Source of the DNA: an uncultured Lachnospiraceae bacterium
GTDB taxonomy: Bacteria > Bacillota > Clostridia > Lachnospirales > Lachnospiraceae
Reading direction: 5' to 3'
Length of the DNA stretch: 15,552 bases
Assembly: GCA_937877165.1 (NCBI GenBank)
Contig: CALEFO010000209.1
Span: forward strand, 1-15,552
The notes under the pieces are model-generated. The model saw only the letters and a program-made list of their open reading frames with translations, was not told the origin of the DNA and ran no database searches. This document shows, piece by piece, positions 1 through 7,682 of the stretch. Position numbers and translations under genes: made by a program. How positions within the stretch are numbered: the first letter of the stretch is position 1; every line of letters starts with the position of its first letter.

Positions 1-52
1 TCCAGATTTCCGGTACAAGAACTCCTTCAAGATCAAGACATACAATATTCAT
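1..52 (-). CDS. thrH: ThrH-type phosphoserine phosphatase / homoserine phosphotransferase, N-terminal 17 codons only
   Basis: Only the first 17 codons are inside the window; the gene continues leftward. The N-terminus reads MNIVCLDLEGVLVPEIW. It contains the HAD motif I variant D-L-E-G-V and closely matches the start of ThrH proteins, a HAD-family branch that hydrolyses phosphoserine and can transfer phosphate to homoserine. Classical SerB proteins have DxDxT here, so the D-x-E form and the VPEIW tail favour ThrH. The start is supported by an AAGGAG ribosome site at 65-60, seven bases before the ATG. It lies 98 bp downstream of the DUF3810-like gene on the same strand and could be read from the same transcript. 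The role in serine or threonine metabolism is inferred from family knowledge only. Confidence 0.78.
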   Translation of the reverse strand, partial: MNIVCLDLEGVLVPEIW

Positions 53-67
53 CTGTGTGCTCCTTCT

Positions 68-81
68 GCCTCCCGGGAGGC
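68..81. promoter_or_regulatory. Perfect 14-bp GC palindrome in the thrH leader, with a T-run on the plus side
   Basis: GCCTCCCGGGAGGC is a perfect inverted repeat. On the plus strand it is followed by TTTTT (82-86), the form of a short intrinsic terminator for rightward transcripts. On the minus strand, the direction of thrH, it has no T-run but lies directly against the AGAAGGAG ribosome site of thrH. It could therefore affect translation, or only mark the end of leftward messages. Both readings are inference. Confidence 0.4.
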
Positions 82-150
82 TTTTTCTATTCTGAACAAA
101 AGCTCTTTCAGCTTATCATGTTTGCCGAATCATGTGAACCAAGGGACTTT

Positions 151-1350
151 TCACTCTGGAAAATTTCCATCAAAGCATTCCAGAAGAAGGCCAACCACAT
201 GCTCATAGCTTGCCTTTCCGCTGGAAACTCCGTTAACCTTCAGCGTTGTATCCAGATACGTATCTGCGGCAGCCTTCACCGTTTCGGTGGAAAGAACAGC
301 GTTCTTTTCCACCCTTTCCCAGGTCTTTTCCGAGAGAAATTCATTGTCGGTCCGGACGGTTTCCGAAATGGCCGGATGTGCTCGGTAAATCTGCCGGTCC
401 ACGTTCCGGTAGAAGGCGTTGTCCACATAATTCAGTACTCCAAGCCACCCACTGTACTGAAAGACTTCATCCTCCGAATGAATGCAGGCAAGAAAGCCGA
501 TAAGATTTGCCTCATCCTCATAGATGTACCCGTGCGTGTGCGCAAGCTCGTGGCACATGGTAAATGGCTTGTTCATCACCTTCATCACCGTATTATAATT
601 GGCTTCCATCGAGAACGGGAAATAATATCCCTGCATGTACTGCTGTGATATAAACTCCGAGGCAAACATGCCTTTCGGCGTGGTGCTCCAGCCGCGCAGT
701 CTCTCGAAAATGAGTTTCTCCGACAAGCCGGATTCTTCCGCTTCTCTGGCGATGGCCCTTCTTGCCTCCTGCTTCATTGCAGCATCCCCGCCTTCGTAGA
801 AGACCTCTCCATCTTCTCCCCGCGGCATCTGCAGCGCCAGCGTGTTGCATTTGTCTGCCACATAGTCCCGGAGTTTTGCCAGCTCCTCCACCGAATACGA
901 CTTCCCGTATCCCGGAAGAGACTCCTCCAGGGGCGTTACATGATACAGGATGACACAGTTCAGCGTCATGACAAGAAAAACGGCGTTAACAACCCATGCC
1001 GTCGCGTGGAGGAAGCGGACAGACCAAAGGTGCCGCAACGCCCGCCCGGGCTTTTCCTCTGCCTTTTCACCATGACGCCGGATCCTGCCTGCCGCCAGAA
1101 GAACAAGGACACCGGCAAGAACCAGCAGCCACAAAGCCGCCGCGATCAGCAGACACTCACCAAGCGAAAATGGAAGAACCGCGGTCAAACGGGAGAGCGG
1201 AGCCGTTACATACGGAAAAATCCGGTCCGCATAAAAATCCGAAAAAGAGCGGCTCTTCCAGGACAGCAGATTCAACCCCGCTGACAACAGAAACAGAATC
1301 CAGAACAAAGGCATTCTTTTGGCCCCTACGCCATACCGCTTCGGCCTCAT
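151..1350 (-). CDS. DUF3810-like membrane protein with HExxH zinc-peptidase motif
   Basis: This 399-residue protein has about three hydrophobic segments in its first third (roughly residues 12-30, 66-88 and 116-135), followed by a soluble domain. The soluble domain carries C-HELAH at about 266-271 and an EDEAN motif about ten residues later. H267, E268 and H271 form a gluzincin-type zinc site with E280 as possible third ligand. This arrangement matches DUF3810 proteins, which are annotated as putative membrane zinc peptidases without an established substrate. The ATG at 1350 is chosen over an in-frame ATG at 1386 because it has a GGGAG ribosome site and forms an ATGA overlap with the stop of the upstream FliB-like gene, indicating translational coupling. 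Membrane topology and peptidase activity are inferred from sequence only. Confidence 0.75.
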   Translation of the reverse strand: MRPKRYGVGAKRMPLFWILFLLSAGLNLLSWKSRSFSDFYADRIFPYVTAPLSRLTAVLPFSLGECLLIAAALWLLVLAGVLVLLAAGRIRRHGEKAEEKPGRALRHLWSVRFLHATAWVVNAVFLVMTLNCVILYHVTPLEESLPGYGKSYSVEELAKLRDYVADKCNTLALQMPRGEDGEVFYEGGDAAMKQEARRAIAREAEESGLSEKLIFERLRGWSTTPKGMFASEFISQQYMQGYYFPFSMEANYNTVMKVMNKPFTMCHELAHTHGYIYEDEANLIGFLACIHSEDEVFQYSGWLGVLNYVDNAFYRNVDRQIYRAHPAISETVRTDNEFLSEKTWERVEKNAVLSTETVKAAADTYLDTTLKVNGVSSGKASYEHVVGLLLECFDGNFPE

Positions 1351-2360
1351 ACCACGCTTTCTCCCGCCTTGTTTCCGGACACACACTCCTCAGTCACCTT
1401 CTCCGTGCTCCACTCCTGCTTCATCTTTTCCATATTTTCATCACTGTGCTCAATCTGCCGGGAGAAGCGATGTGCCAGCTGGATCATGGTTCCGACACCG
1501 AAGGACCCTGTTTGTCTCTCTTCATTGACGCACATCAGCAGCATCAGGCGAAGGCTTCTCTTCCACAACCGCTTCTCGGCATCCAGGTTTCCCTCATAAT
1601 AGGAATCCAACGTATAGCGAAAGACCAGATAGACGGCAAACCGGGTAAAGAGTTTCTCCAGAAGATCCCCATAACACTTTCGGAATTCCGGCTCACTCTC
1701 CCGAATTTTGTCATAATTTTCCCCGATTTCCCTGAGAATCCGCCCGCTCCTGGCATCCAGAATTTCCAGCTCCGGAAGAATTTTCAGAAGCATCCCGTCC
1801 TCTTCTTCCCCCGGAAGAATGCAGATGCACGGCTCTTTCTTTCTGTCTTCGTTCTGAAGAGAGGCTACCATGGCATCGCGCAGCTTCAGAAGCTTTTCCA
1901 GCTTCTCCTGCTCTTCGCCGGAGAGTGTCTCCCAGGGCTCTTCCTCATCCTCCGATTTCTCATATCGGACAGGTCCCGCCCCCGTGAATAAGAGCCGTCC
2001 CACCTCCATGCAGGAGAGAGACAGATCGACCTGCTCATAGTGCCCGATTCCCATATAATAGCGGGGATATTCCTGACAGACCTGACACATCCCTTCCTCC
2101 CCCAGACGGCAGCAAAGCTCACAGAGCTTCTCCTTGGTCAAAAACGGACAGAACCCGTCTTCTTTCATCGGAATATATTTCAGTTCTCCCTCTTCCCGAA
2201 GGCAGTGTCCCAGCTTCGCTCCCAGCTCTCCCTCCTGAACTTTGTAGTAATAGAAGGTGTCATCATCCACATCGACTTCCCAGTCTCTGCAGCAGGTATC
2301 GGGACAGTCCCCCGCCAGACAATGAAATTTGTTATAATAATCCGGATATTCAATCTGCAT
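1347..2360 (-). CDS. FliB-like cysteine-cluster protein (annotated family: flagellin lysine-N-methylase)
   Basis: This 337-residue protein starts MQIEYPDYYNKFHC. It has a first cysteine cluster (C14, C19, C23, C24) in the pattern CxxxxCPDTCC, followed by W and a second cluster around C71-C95 (CPFL...C..CC...C..C..YPR). This is the layout of FliB-type proteins, related to the YkgJ CxxCxxCC family, which are thought to bind a metal or Fe-S centre. FliB methylates flagellin lysines in Salmonella, but most clostridial homologues are named by similarity only, and no flagellar gene is in this window. Two ATGs are adjacent (2363 and 2360). The second is preferred because AAGGAG then sits six bases upstream instead of three. 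Its stop overlaps the DUF3810-like start by four bases, so the two are probably co-expressed. Confidence 0.75.
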   Translation of the reverse strand: MQIEYPDYYNKFHCLAGDCPDTCCRDWEVDVDDDTFYYYKVQEGELGAKLGHCLREEGELKYIPMKEDGFCPFLTKEKLCELCCRLGEEGMCQVCQEYPRYYMGIGHYEQVDLSLSCMEVGRLLFTGAGPVRYEKSEDEEEPWETLSGEEQEKLEKLLKLRDAMVASLQNEDRKKEPCICILPGEEEDGMLLKILPELEILDARSGRILREIGENYDKIRESEPEFRKCYGDLLEKLFTRFAVYLVFRYTLDSYYEGNLDAEKRLWKRSLRLMLLMCVNEERQTGSFGVGTMIQLAHRFSRQIEHSDENMEKMKQEWSTEKVTEECVSGNKAGESVV

Positions 2361-2436
2361 CATAGGCTCCTTTTGGGCTTGGTCTTTTGATGATTACAGC
2401 CGTCCGCTGTCCTGCAGGCATTCGCCTGACAGTATT

Positions 2437-2467
2437 TTGTACGAAATAAAACGATCGTAAATAGAAT
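2437..2467 (+). promoter_or_regulatory. Possible rlmH promoter in the divergent 125-bp gap
   Basis: Within the gap between the FliB-like gene and rlmH, TTGTAC (2437-2442) and TAGAAT (2462-2467) are separated by 19 bp, a longer than ideal spacing. The stretch is more AT-rich than its surroundings and contains an ACGATCGT palindrome (2451-2458). No convincing leftward promoter was found. This is a weak call. Confidence 0.25.
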
Positions 2468-2488
2468 TACATAAAGGAATTCTACCAC

Positions 2489-2965
2489 ATGAATGTAACC
2501 ATCCTTTGTATCGGGCATATGAAAGACAAGTCGCTGGATCTTCTTCAGAAGGAATACATAAAGCGCCTGTCCGCTTTCTGCAGGGCAGAGGTCATTGAAG
2601 TGAAGGATGAGGCCAATACCCATGCGGACCGCCCCGCCGAGGCGCAGCAGATCAAGGATAAGGAAGCTGCGCATGCCCTGGAGAAGATTCGTCCTTCGGA
2701 TTTCTGCATTCTCCTCGATCTCCACGGAAAGGAATGGAGCTCCGAGGAATTTGCTGTTCAGCTCGCCGGGTGGCAGCGCCGCTCCTCGAATCTCATCTTT
2801 GTCATCGCAGGATCGCTCGGCCCCGGAGAGGCACTTCTCGCAAGGGCCAACCAGCGCTGGAAGCTCTCGGACCTCACCTTCACCCATCTGATGACAAGAG
2901 TTCTGGTTCTCGAACAGATTTACCGTGGCTTCATGATTGATGCCGGAAGGGCCTACCATAAATAA
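2489..2965 (+). CDS. rlmH: 23S rRNA (pseudouridine1915-N3)-methyltransferase RlmH
   Basis: At 158 residues this is the normal RlmH size. The N-terminus MNVTILCIGHMKDK, the region LDLHGKEWSSEEFA and the C-terminal knot (LEQIYRGF then YHK at the very end) are the family landmarks. RlmH is a SPOUT-fold, SAM-dependent enzyme acting as a homodimer on pseudouridine 1915 of helix 69 in assembled 70S ribosomes. The SAM-loop reads IAGSLGPGEA, where relatives usually have IGGSLG followed by L-S. The following motif reads THLMTRV, where HQLMR is common, and the last residues are RAYHK instead of the usual EPYHK. The gene is recognisable but diverged around the active site. AAAGGA (2473-2478) supports the ATG. 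The YkgJ-like gene follows after 13 bp. Confidence 0.9.
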   Translation: MNVTILCIGHMKDKSLDLLQKEYIKRLSAFCRAEVIEVKDEANTHADRPAEAQQIKDKEAAHALEKIRPSDFCILLDLHGKEWSSEEFAVQLAGWQRRSSNLIFVIAGSLGPGEALLARANQRWKLSDLTFTHLMTRVLVLEQIYRGFMIDAGRAYHK

Positions 2966-2978
2966 AGGAATTTTTTCT

Positions 2979-3674
2979 ATGACAAAGAACTTCGACAGAA
3001 ATGATTTTGCAAAAACAGATTCCGCAGTAAGAAGATACACTGCCTCCGACATGGCAAAGGTCTACTGCGAAAAGTGCAACGGCTGCGGTGACTGCTGTCA
3101 CGGCATGACAACCACCATTCATCTGGATCCCTGGGATGTCTGCAGGCTTTCTGAAGGTCTTGGAAAAAATTTCGAAGAGCTCCGCAGGTCCGGCATTCTT
3201 GACCTGCATGCGGAGGAGGGTATGATCCTGCCGCACCTTCGCATGCAGGAAGGGGACAATGGTGCCTGTCCCCTTCTTTCTTCCGACGGACGCTGCTCCA
3301 TTCATCCGTTCCGCCCGGGTCTGTGCCGACTGTTTCCGCTCGGACGGGACTATGACGCAGACACGAAAACCTTCCGCTACTTCATCGTGGACAACGGCTG
3401 TGACATGCCCGGCAAAATGAAAATCAAAATCAGCAAATGGCTCGGCATACCGGATCTTGCCGAATATGAAAAGTATATCTCCGAGTGGCATTATTTCTGC
3501 CGGGACGTGAAAGATTTCCTTAAAACCTGCGAGGATACCGCCTTTGCCGAACAGCTGAATCTGTTTCTCCTGAAGGTCTTCTACGTAACTCCCTATGTCA
3601 TCCCGGAAGACGGCTCGCAGGATTTCTATTCTCTGTTCCGCATGCGGCTTGCGCAGGCAAGAACAGTGCTTTAA
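2979..3674 (+). CDS. YkgJ-type CxxCxxCC cysteine-cluster protein
   Basis: This 231-residue protein has the signature CEKCNGCGDCC (C30, C33, C36, C39, C40), then CPLL...GRCSIHP..RPGLCR.FP (C97, C106, C116), the two-part metal-ligand pattern of the YkgJ family (putative zinc or iron-sulfur binding). Biochemical function is unknown for most members. An in-frame ATG at 2937 exists but lies inside rlmH. The ATG at 2979 is chosen because an AAGGA site sits at 2965-2969, nine bases upstream. It is the second gene of a likely two-gene unit with rlmH. Its TAA at 3672-3674 overlaps the TAA of convergent mutY (3673-3671) in the palindrome TTAA. It differs in sequence from the FliB-like protein on the other side of rlmH, but both belong to the same broad cysteine-cluster superfamily. 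Confidence 0.8.
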   Translation: MTKNFDRNDFAKTDSAVRRYTASDMAKVYCEKCNGCGDCCHGMTTTIHLDPWDVCRLSEGLGKNFEELRRSGILDLHAEEGMILPHLRMQEGDNGACPLLSSDGRCSIHPFRPGLCRLFPLGRDYDADTKTFRYFIVDNGCDMPGKMKIKISKWLGIPDLAEYEKYISEWHYFCRDVKDFLKTCEDTAFAEQLNLFLLKVFYVTPYVIPEDGSQDFYSLFRMRLAQARTVL

Positions 3675-4843
3675 GCCTCCTCCAGCGCGATCTTTTTATA
3701 CTTCTCAAAGGCAGATGGAATCGAATACGTTTCCATCAACTCTTTCCGGGTCACAAGGAAAATCCCGCTCCTGCGAAGTTTTTCTCGTTCCTTCTCTGAA
3801 AAAGGAGGAACCTGCACTTCATACCCGGTCATATGCCACTCAATATGAGAGAAAATATGCTTGGCCGTGGGGAGTTTCCTCAGAATTTCCGTCTCTATCC
3901 GTGATTTCGGTCCGGGGCTGAACTCCGCCAATTCCCCGGGACATCCGGAGTCCTCCTTCCACAGCCCCATCTTTGCAAGAACTCCTTCGGCCTCTTCTTC
4001 CTTCAGCCATCCAGGCACGTTGGGAAATTCCCAAAGTCCCGCAAGGAGTCCGTCCTCTCCTCTTCTTCGCACCGCCAGAAAATCTCCCGAACGAATAAGA
4101 AATACCGTGAGCTTTTCCTTTTTCCGCTCTTTCTTCGGAGGGACTTCCGGATACGCAGTCTCTCTTCCATCTCTGTGCGCAAGACAGCGCTCCTTCCAGG
4201 GGCAGAGAAGGCACAGTGGCTCTCCGTTCGGAAGACAGATTCCCGCCCCCAGGTCCATCAGCGCCTGATTGAAATCTCCCGGACGCTTTGCCTTCGAAAT
4301 GCCCACGCCGTAATACGCAAGTGCCGCTTTTCTTGCCGCCGGTGCCTTGATGTCCTCCCCGTATTCCATCATCCTTGCAAAAACACGAAGAAGGTTCCCA
4401 TCCACGGACACCACCGGTTTCTGAAACGCGATGGATGCAATGGCTGCCGCGGAATACGGCCCGATTCCCGGAAGTTTCTCCAGCTTCTCCGGAGAATCCG
4501 GCATTTTGCCTCCGTATTCCTCCATAATCATGACCGCCGCCTTGTGAAGATTTCTCACCCTGGAATAATAGCCAAGTCCCTCCCAAAGCTTCAGATATAC
4601 CTCCTCCGACGCCGCCGCGAGGGAGGCAATATCCGGGAGATTCTCGAGAAACCGCAGATAATAGGCCTTTCCCGCCTCTACCCGCGTCTGCTGCAGCATA
4701 ATCTCCGAAAGCCAGACATGATATGGGGTTGGATCCTCCCTCCAGGGAAGGATCCGCCGGTTTTCGGCATACCAGGTCAGAAGCTCATCGGTCTGCTTTT
4801 TTTCCTCTGCCGCGGTCTCCCGCTCTTTTTTTGTTTCCTGCAT
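3671..4843 (-). CDS. mutY: A/G-specific adenine DNA glycosylase MutY
   Basis: MutY removes adenine mispaired with 8-oxoguanine. From the ATG at 4843 the protein has 390 residues. It shows WYAENRRILPWR, then LSEIMLQQTRV with catalytic E47, the helix-hairpin-helix LPGIGPYSAAAI, SVDGN with D148, and an Fe-S cluster of C203, C211, C214 and C220. It ends with a NUDIX-like oxoG-recognition domain (LLAGLWEFPN). The first cysteine spacing is seven residues (CLPNGEPLC) instead of the six of E. coli. An alternative ATG at 4936 would overlap the SGNH stop as ATGA and add 31 residues. These do not resemble MutY, and GGAG there is about 20 bases away. At 4843 the upstream GGAAAGAG is also imperfect, so the start stays open. 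It is the last gene of the minus-strand run. Confidence 0.93.
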   Translation of the reverse strand: MQETKKERETAAEEKKQTDELLTWYAENRRILPWREDPTPYHVWLSEIMLQQTRVEAGKAYYLRFLENLPDIASLAAASEEVYLKLWEGLGYYSRVRNLHKAAVMIMEEYGGKMPDSPEKLEKLPGIGPYSAAAIASIAFQKPVVSVDGNLLRVFARMMEYGEDIKAPAARKAALAYYGVGISKAKRPGDFNQALMDLGAGICLPNGEPLCLLCPWKERCLAHRDGRETAYPEVPPKKERKKEKLTVFLIRSGDFLAVRRRGEDGLLAGLWEFPNVPGWLKEEEAEGVLAKMGLWKEDSGCPGELAEFSPGPKSRIETEILRKLPTAKHIFSHIEWHMTGYEVQVPPFSEKEREKLRRSGIFLVTRKELMETYSIPSAFEKYKKIALEEA

Positions 4844-4932
4844 CGCCTGTTCTCTTTCCGTCCCAGTGCTTTTCCTGAAGCCGCAAAGGCAAGCCGCCGA
4901 ACACCGTTGCTTCACAGGATGCTCTCCATCTC

Positions 4933-6078
4933 TCATTCGTCCGCGTAAAGAAAGCGCTCCTCCTGCTCCAGCTTCGGAATCATCTCCGCCTCATATCGCT
5001 CCGTCAGCCTTCTCGTTCCAGCAAAAACATCCGCAAGATTTTCCCTCGTCACCTCATTGCGGCCGGCTGCCATTGCCTCGCAGATCTCCGCGTTGACTCC
5101 GGGATCAAAATGCACCGTATCCATATAACGGTTTAAATCCGTTACAATCTCTTCTTCATTCTGAAAGTCAAAAAAACGCACGTTCCCATAGGAAAGCAGC
5201 CTTTCCGCTGCCTGCATTTCATCATACAGGTAGACCTCCTTCAGCCCGTTCCTCGACGCATCGTCCCACCAGATCATGGAATACGGCGGAAGGAAAAAGA
5301 AGAATTCCGTATCCGGATGAGCCTCGATGACCTGTGACAAAAGCTCCAGATTGGCTTCCAGCTCCTCCTTTTTGGCATCCGGTGAAAGCGGCGCTTCCTC
5401 TGTCTTCTTCCGGTAATAATGCTCCAGCACGCCGTTTTCCGAGAAATCCTTCCCTTCTGCCCAGTTATAGGATAACCCCTCGTTATAGTCCGCCGAAAAG
5501 GACTGCGCCAGCATATACGGGATTTTCTCCAAAAGGACCGTCTTGTTCAAAAGGTACTTCACATCATTGAATGGATTCCGGTCATACAGATACATGGGAC
5601 ATCCGGAAGCCTCGAAGGTCGTGCGCGCCTCCTGCGTCAAGGAAGAGGGATCCAGATTGAAAAATACCTTCTGCACCTGCTGACCCTTCTGCTGCCTGGA
5701 ATCAAAGGCAAGATTCAGATACCAGACAAGATCCGCGATCCCGCCGTAGCTCCGGACTGCCTTGATGGTCGTTCCTCCGAAGGCCTCATCGTACCAGTGA
5801 TTGTCGTTGTTCTCAACGACGGACGAGCCCACCAGCACATTGTCGTAATCAAAATTCCGAAGACTTCCCGGCACCTGGTATTCCTTCTCATTCAGAACCG
5901 CCTTCAGGCCAAACCACGGCTTATGGTAATGATAGAACGGGTCCAGCAGATATACCGCAAGCATGCAGACAGCGGCAAGCCCTGCTGCCGCCGCGGACAT
6001 CCCCTTCAGGAACTGTCCTGCCACGGAATGCTGTTTTTCTTTTTTATTCTGTTTGATGTTTTTCGAGCCTCTTGTCAT
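4933..6078 (-). CDS. Membrane-anchored SGNH-type protein, AlgJ/AlgX/DltD-like partner of the MBOAT
   Basis: This 381-residue protein has a basic N-terminus and one membrane segment at about residues 25-45, so the bulk should be extracytoplasmic. VLVGSSVVENN (GSS at 84-86) and MDTVHFDPGVNAEIC (D320 and H323) give the GxS and DxxH blocks of SGNH hydrolase-fold proteins. Proteins of this type accompany AlgI/DltB MBOATs and complete acyl transfer to an extracellular polymer. The ATG at 6078 is preferred over 6096 because AGGAA lies five bases upstream, whereas 6096 has no ribosome site. The gene starts 68 bp after the MBOAT stop. Its stop overlaps a possible upstream mutY ATG. Substrate and catalytic direction (transferase or esterase) cannot be read from the sequence. 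Confidence 0.72.
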   Translation of the reverse strand: MTRGSKNIKQNKKEKQHSVAGQFLKGMSAAAAGLAAVCMLAVYLLDPFYHYHKPWFGLKAVLNEKEYQVPGSLRNFDYDNVLVGSSVVENNDNHWYDEAFGGTTIKAVRSYGGIADLVWYLNLAFDSRQQKGQQVQKVFFNLDPSSLTQEARTTFEASGCPMYLYDRNPFNDVKYLLNKTVLLEKIPYMLAQSFSADYNEGLSYNWAEGKDFSENGVLEHYYRKKTEEAPLSPDAKKEELEANLELLSQVIEAHPDTEFFFFLPPYSMIWWDDASRNGLKEVYLYDEMQAAERLLSYGNVRFFDFQNEEEIVTDLNRYMDTVHFDPGVNAEICEAMAAGRNEVTRENLADVFAGTRRLTERYEAEMIPKLEQEERFLYADE

Positions 6079-6146
6079 TGTTTCCTGCCGCGGCATTTTT
6101 AATTTTTGCCGTCTATCCCTGCCTTGTTCTGCTCAAAACCTGAAAT

Positions 6147-7601
6147 TCAGAACTTAAAATACAGATACGTCGATACACCTGACATCGAACACAGGCACCA
6201 GACCAGAAGGAGCCCCGCAAGCACCGCATTTTTCCGGCTAAACCGCATGGTTTCGGCAAGCTTTACCGCCGTTCTCCTGCTGCACAGGAACACTGCCACT
6301 GCAAGTACCAGAAGGAGTTCCGCAAGAAGCAGCGGATTCTTTGCCGCCGGTGCCGCTGCTCCCACCAGCTTGTTAAGAAGCCAGAATTCCGAAATATCCG
6401 TCTGTCCGGCCATCCGGTACAGCCAGCCCGGCCACATCGGCCGGAAAAGATTCTTCAGGATGGCAAGACTATATGCAGGCTCCGGAGCCCCGAAGAACAC
6501 AAGCGTTCCCAGAAACAGCACCGAGGTGCACAGTGCCTTCCCTTTTCTCCGCCTTCTGTTCTTAACTTTTTCCCTTTTCCCCAGAAGATTTCCTGCAACA
6601 ACCAGTGCACCGGACAGAAGTCCCCAGATCAGATAGTTCAGGCTGATCCCGTGCCAGAGCGCGGACAGAAGGAACACCGCCATCACGTTCAGGCAGGTCC
6701 GCAGCGTTCCCTTCCTGCTGCCTCCCAGCGGAATATACACGTATTTCGTGAAAAACCGCGTCAATGTCATATGCCAGCGCTTCCAGAATTCCGGAAAGGA
6801 TTCTGCCTGAAACGGCGCATCAAAGTTCAGCGGAAGATCCAGATTCAGCATCCATGAAATTCCCATCGCCATATCGCAGAATCCGGAAAAGTCGAAATAC
6901 AGCTGCAGCGCATAGCAGCTCATTGTCACAACCACCGACAGCGTATCCAGATAATACGCGCTCTGAATGCCGAACACCGCAGGTCCCGCAAGAACATCTG
7001 CGATCAGAAGCTTTTTGCCAAGTCCGAAGAGGAACAGAAGAATCCCTCGGGATAAATGCTCCGGCGAGAATTTTCTTCTTTCCGGATCCCGAAACTGCGC
7101 CGCGAGCTCCTCATAGCGAGTGATCGGTCCCTCCACAATTTTCGGAAAATAGGACAGATACAGAAGATACCGCCGAAAGCTGTCCTGCCCGATTTCCTCC
7201 CGATATCGGTCGATCAAATAGGAAATCTGGCTGAATGTATAGAAGGAAAGGCCGACCGGAAGCCCCACTGCAATAAGGCTCTGCAGAATCGTATTTCCTG
7301 TCTGCAGGGCATCCAGCTGCGGCGTCACATACTTAAACCATCCAAGAAGAATCAGATTCAGAACAATTCCGGCCCCCAGCAGTCCCTTTTTCCCTGGGAC
7401 CCTGCTCCCAACCGCATAATTCAGCGCGGCGCTCATCGCCAGAACGGCGAGATACCAGGGACTGAAGCTTCCGTAAAACCAAAGGCTCATGCCGATCAGA
7501 AACCACTCTGCGGCAGATCCGCTTCGCCGATTCAAAAGAAACCAACCGGCAACCGTGCTGGGAAGGAATAGCAGAATAAATAAAAAAGAATTGAAAACCA
7601 T
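6147..7601 (-). CDS. MBOAT-family O-acyltransferase, AlgI/DltB-like
   Basis: This 484-residue multi-pass membrane protein begins MVFNSFLFILLFLP, the typical start of AlgI-type MBOATs. For that reason the ATG at 7601 is preferred to the one at 7607. Landmarks are LPVGLSFYTFSQISYLID (114-131), FPKIVEGPITRYEEL, the core QLYFDFSGFCDMAMG (about 233-247), FWKRWHMTLT (H277) and SALWHGI with the presumed catalytic H317. These proteins move an acyl group across the membrane to an SGNH or DltD-like partner that acylates alginate, teichoic acid or other surface glycans. The next gene is exactly such a partner. No acyl-carrier or DltA-like gene is adjacent, so the donor is unknown. The ribosome site is a weak GGCGGG. 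Confidence 0.9.
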   Translation of the reverse strand: MVFNSFLFILLFLPSTVAGWFLLNRRSGSAAEWFLIGMSLWFYGSFSPWYLAVLAMSAALNYAVGSRVPGKKGLLGAGIVLNLILLGWFKYVTPQLDALQTGNTILQSLIAVGLPVGLSFYTFSQISYLIDRYREEIGQDSFRRYLLYLSYFPKIVEGPITRYEELAAQFRDPERRKFSPEHLSRGILLFLFGLGKKLLIADVLAGPAVFGIQSAYYLDTLSVVVTMSCYALQLYFDFSGFCDMAMGISWMLNLDLPLNFDAPFQAESFPEFWKRWHMTLTRFFTKYVYIPLGGSRKGTLRTCLNVMAVFLLSALWHGISLNYLIWGLLSGALVVAGNLLGKREKVKNRRRRKGKALCTSVLFLGTLVFFGAPEPAYSLAILKNLFRPMWPGWLYRMAGQTDISEFWLLNKLVGAAAPAAKNPLLLAELLLVLAVAVFLCSRRTAVKLAETMRFSRKNAVLAGLLLVWCLCSMSGVSTYLYFKF

Positions 7602-7663
7602 ACTCATGTCCCGCCACGTTCTTTCCGCGGCCCTTCCGTCATCCTTATACTCACTGGGGCAGC

Positions 7664-7679
7664 CGGTGCGTCAGCACCG
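7664..7679. other. Small hairpin between trmL and the MBOAT gene
   Basis: CGGTGC and GCACCG flank a four-base loop just after the trmL stop. There is no T-run on either strand, so it does not look like an intrinsic terminator. It may be a processing or stability element, or chance. Confidence 0.25.
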
Positions 7680-7682
7680 ATA

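Noticed and set aside
996..1991. A 331-codon plus-strand open frame across the DUF3810-like and FliB-like genes
   Set aside because: It crosses two well-supported minus-strand genes, and the translation is Pro/Ser/His-rich without any family resemblance.
2360..3052. A 230-codon minus-strand open frame covering rlmH
   Set aside because: Antisense to rlmH, which is clearly the real gene, and it would close the divergent promoter gap.
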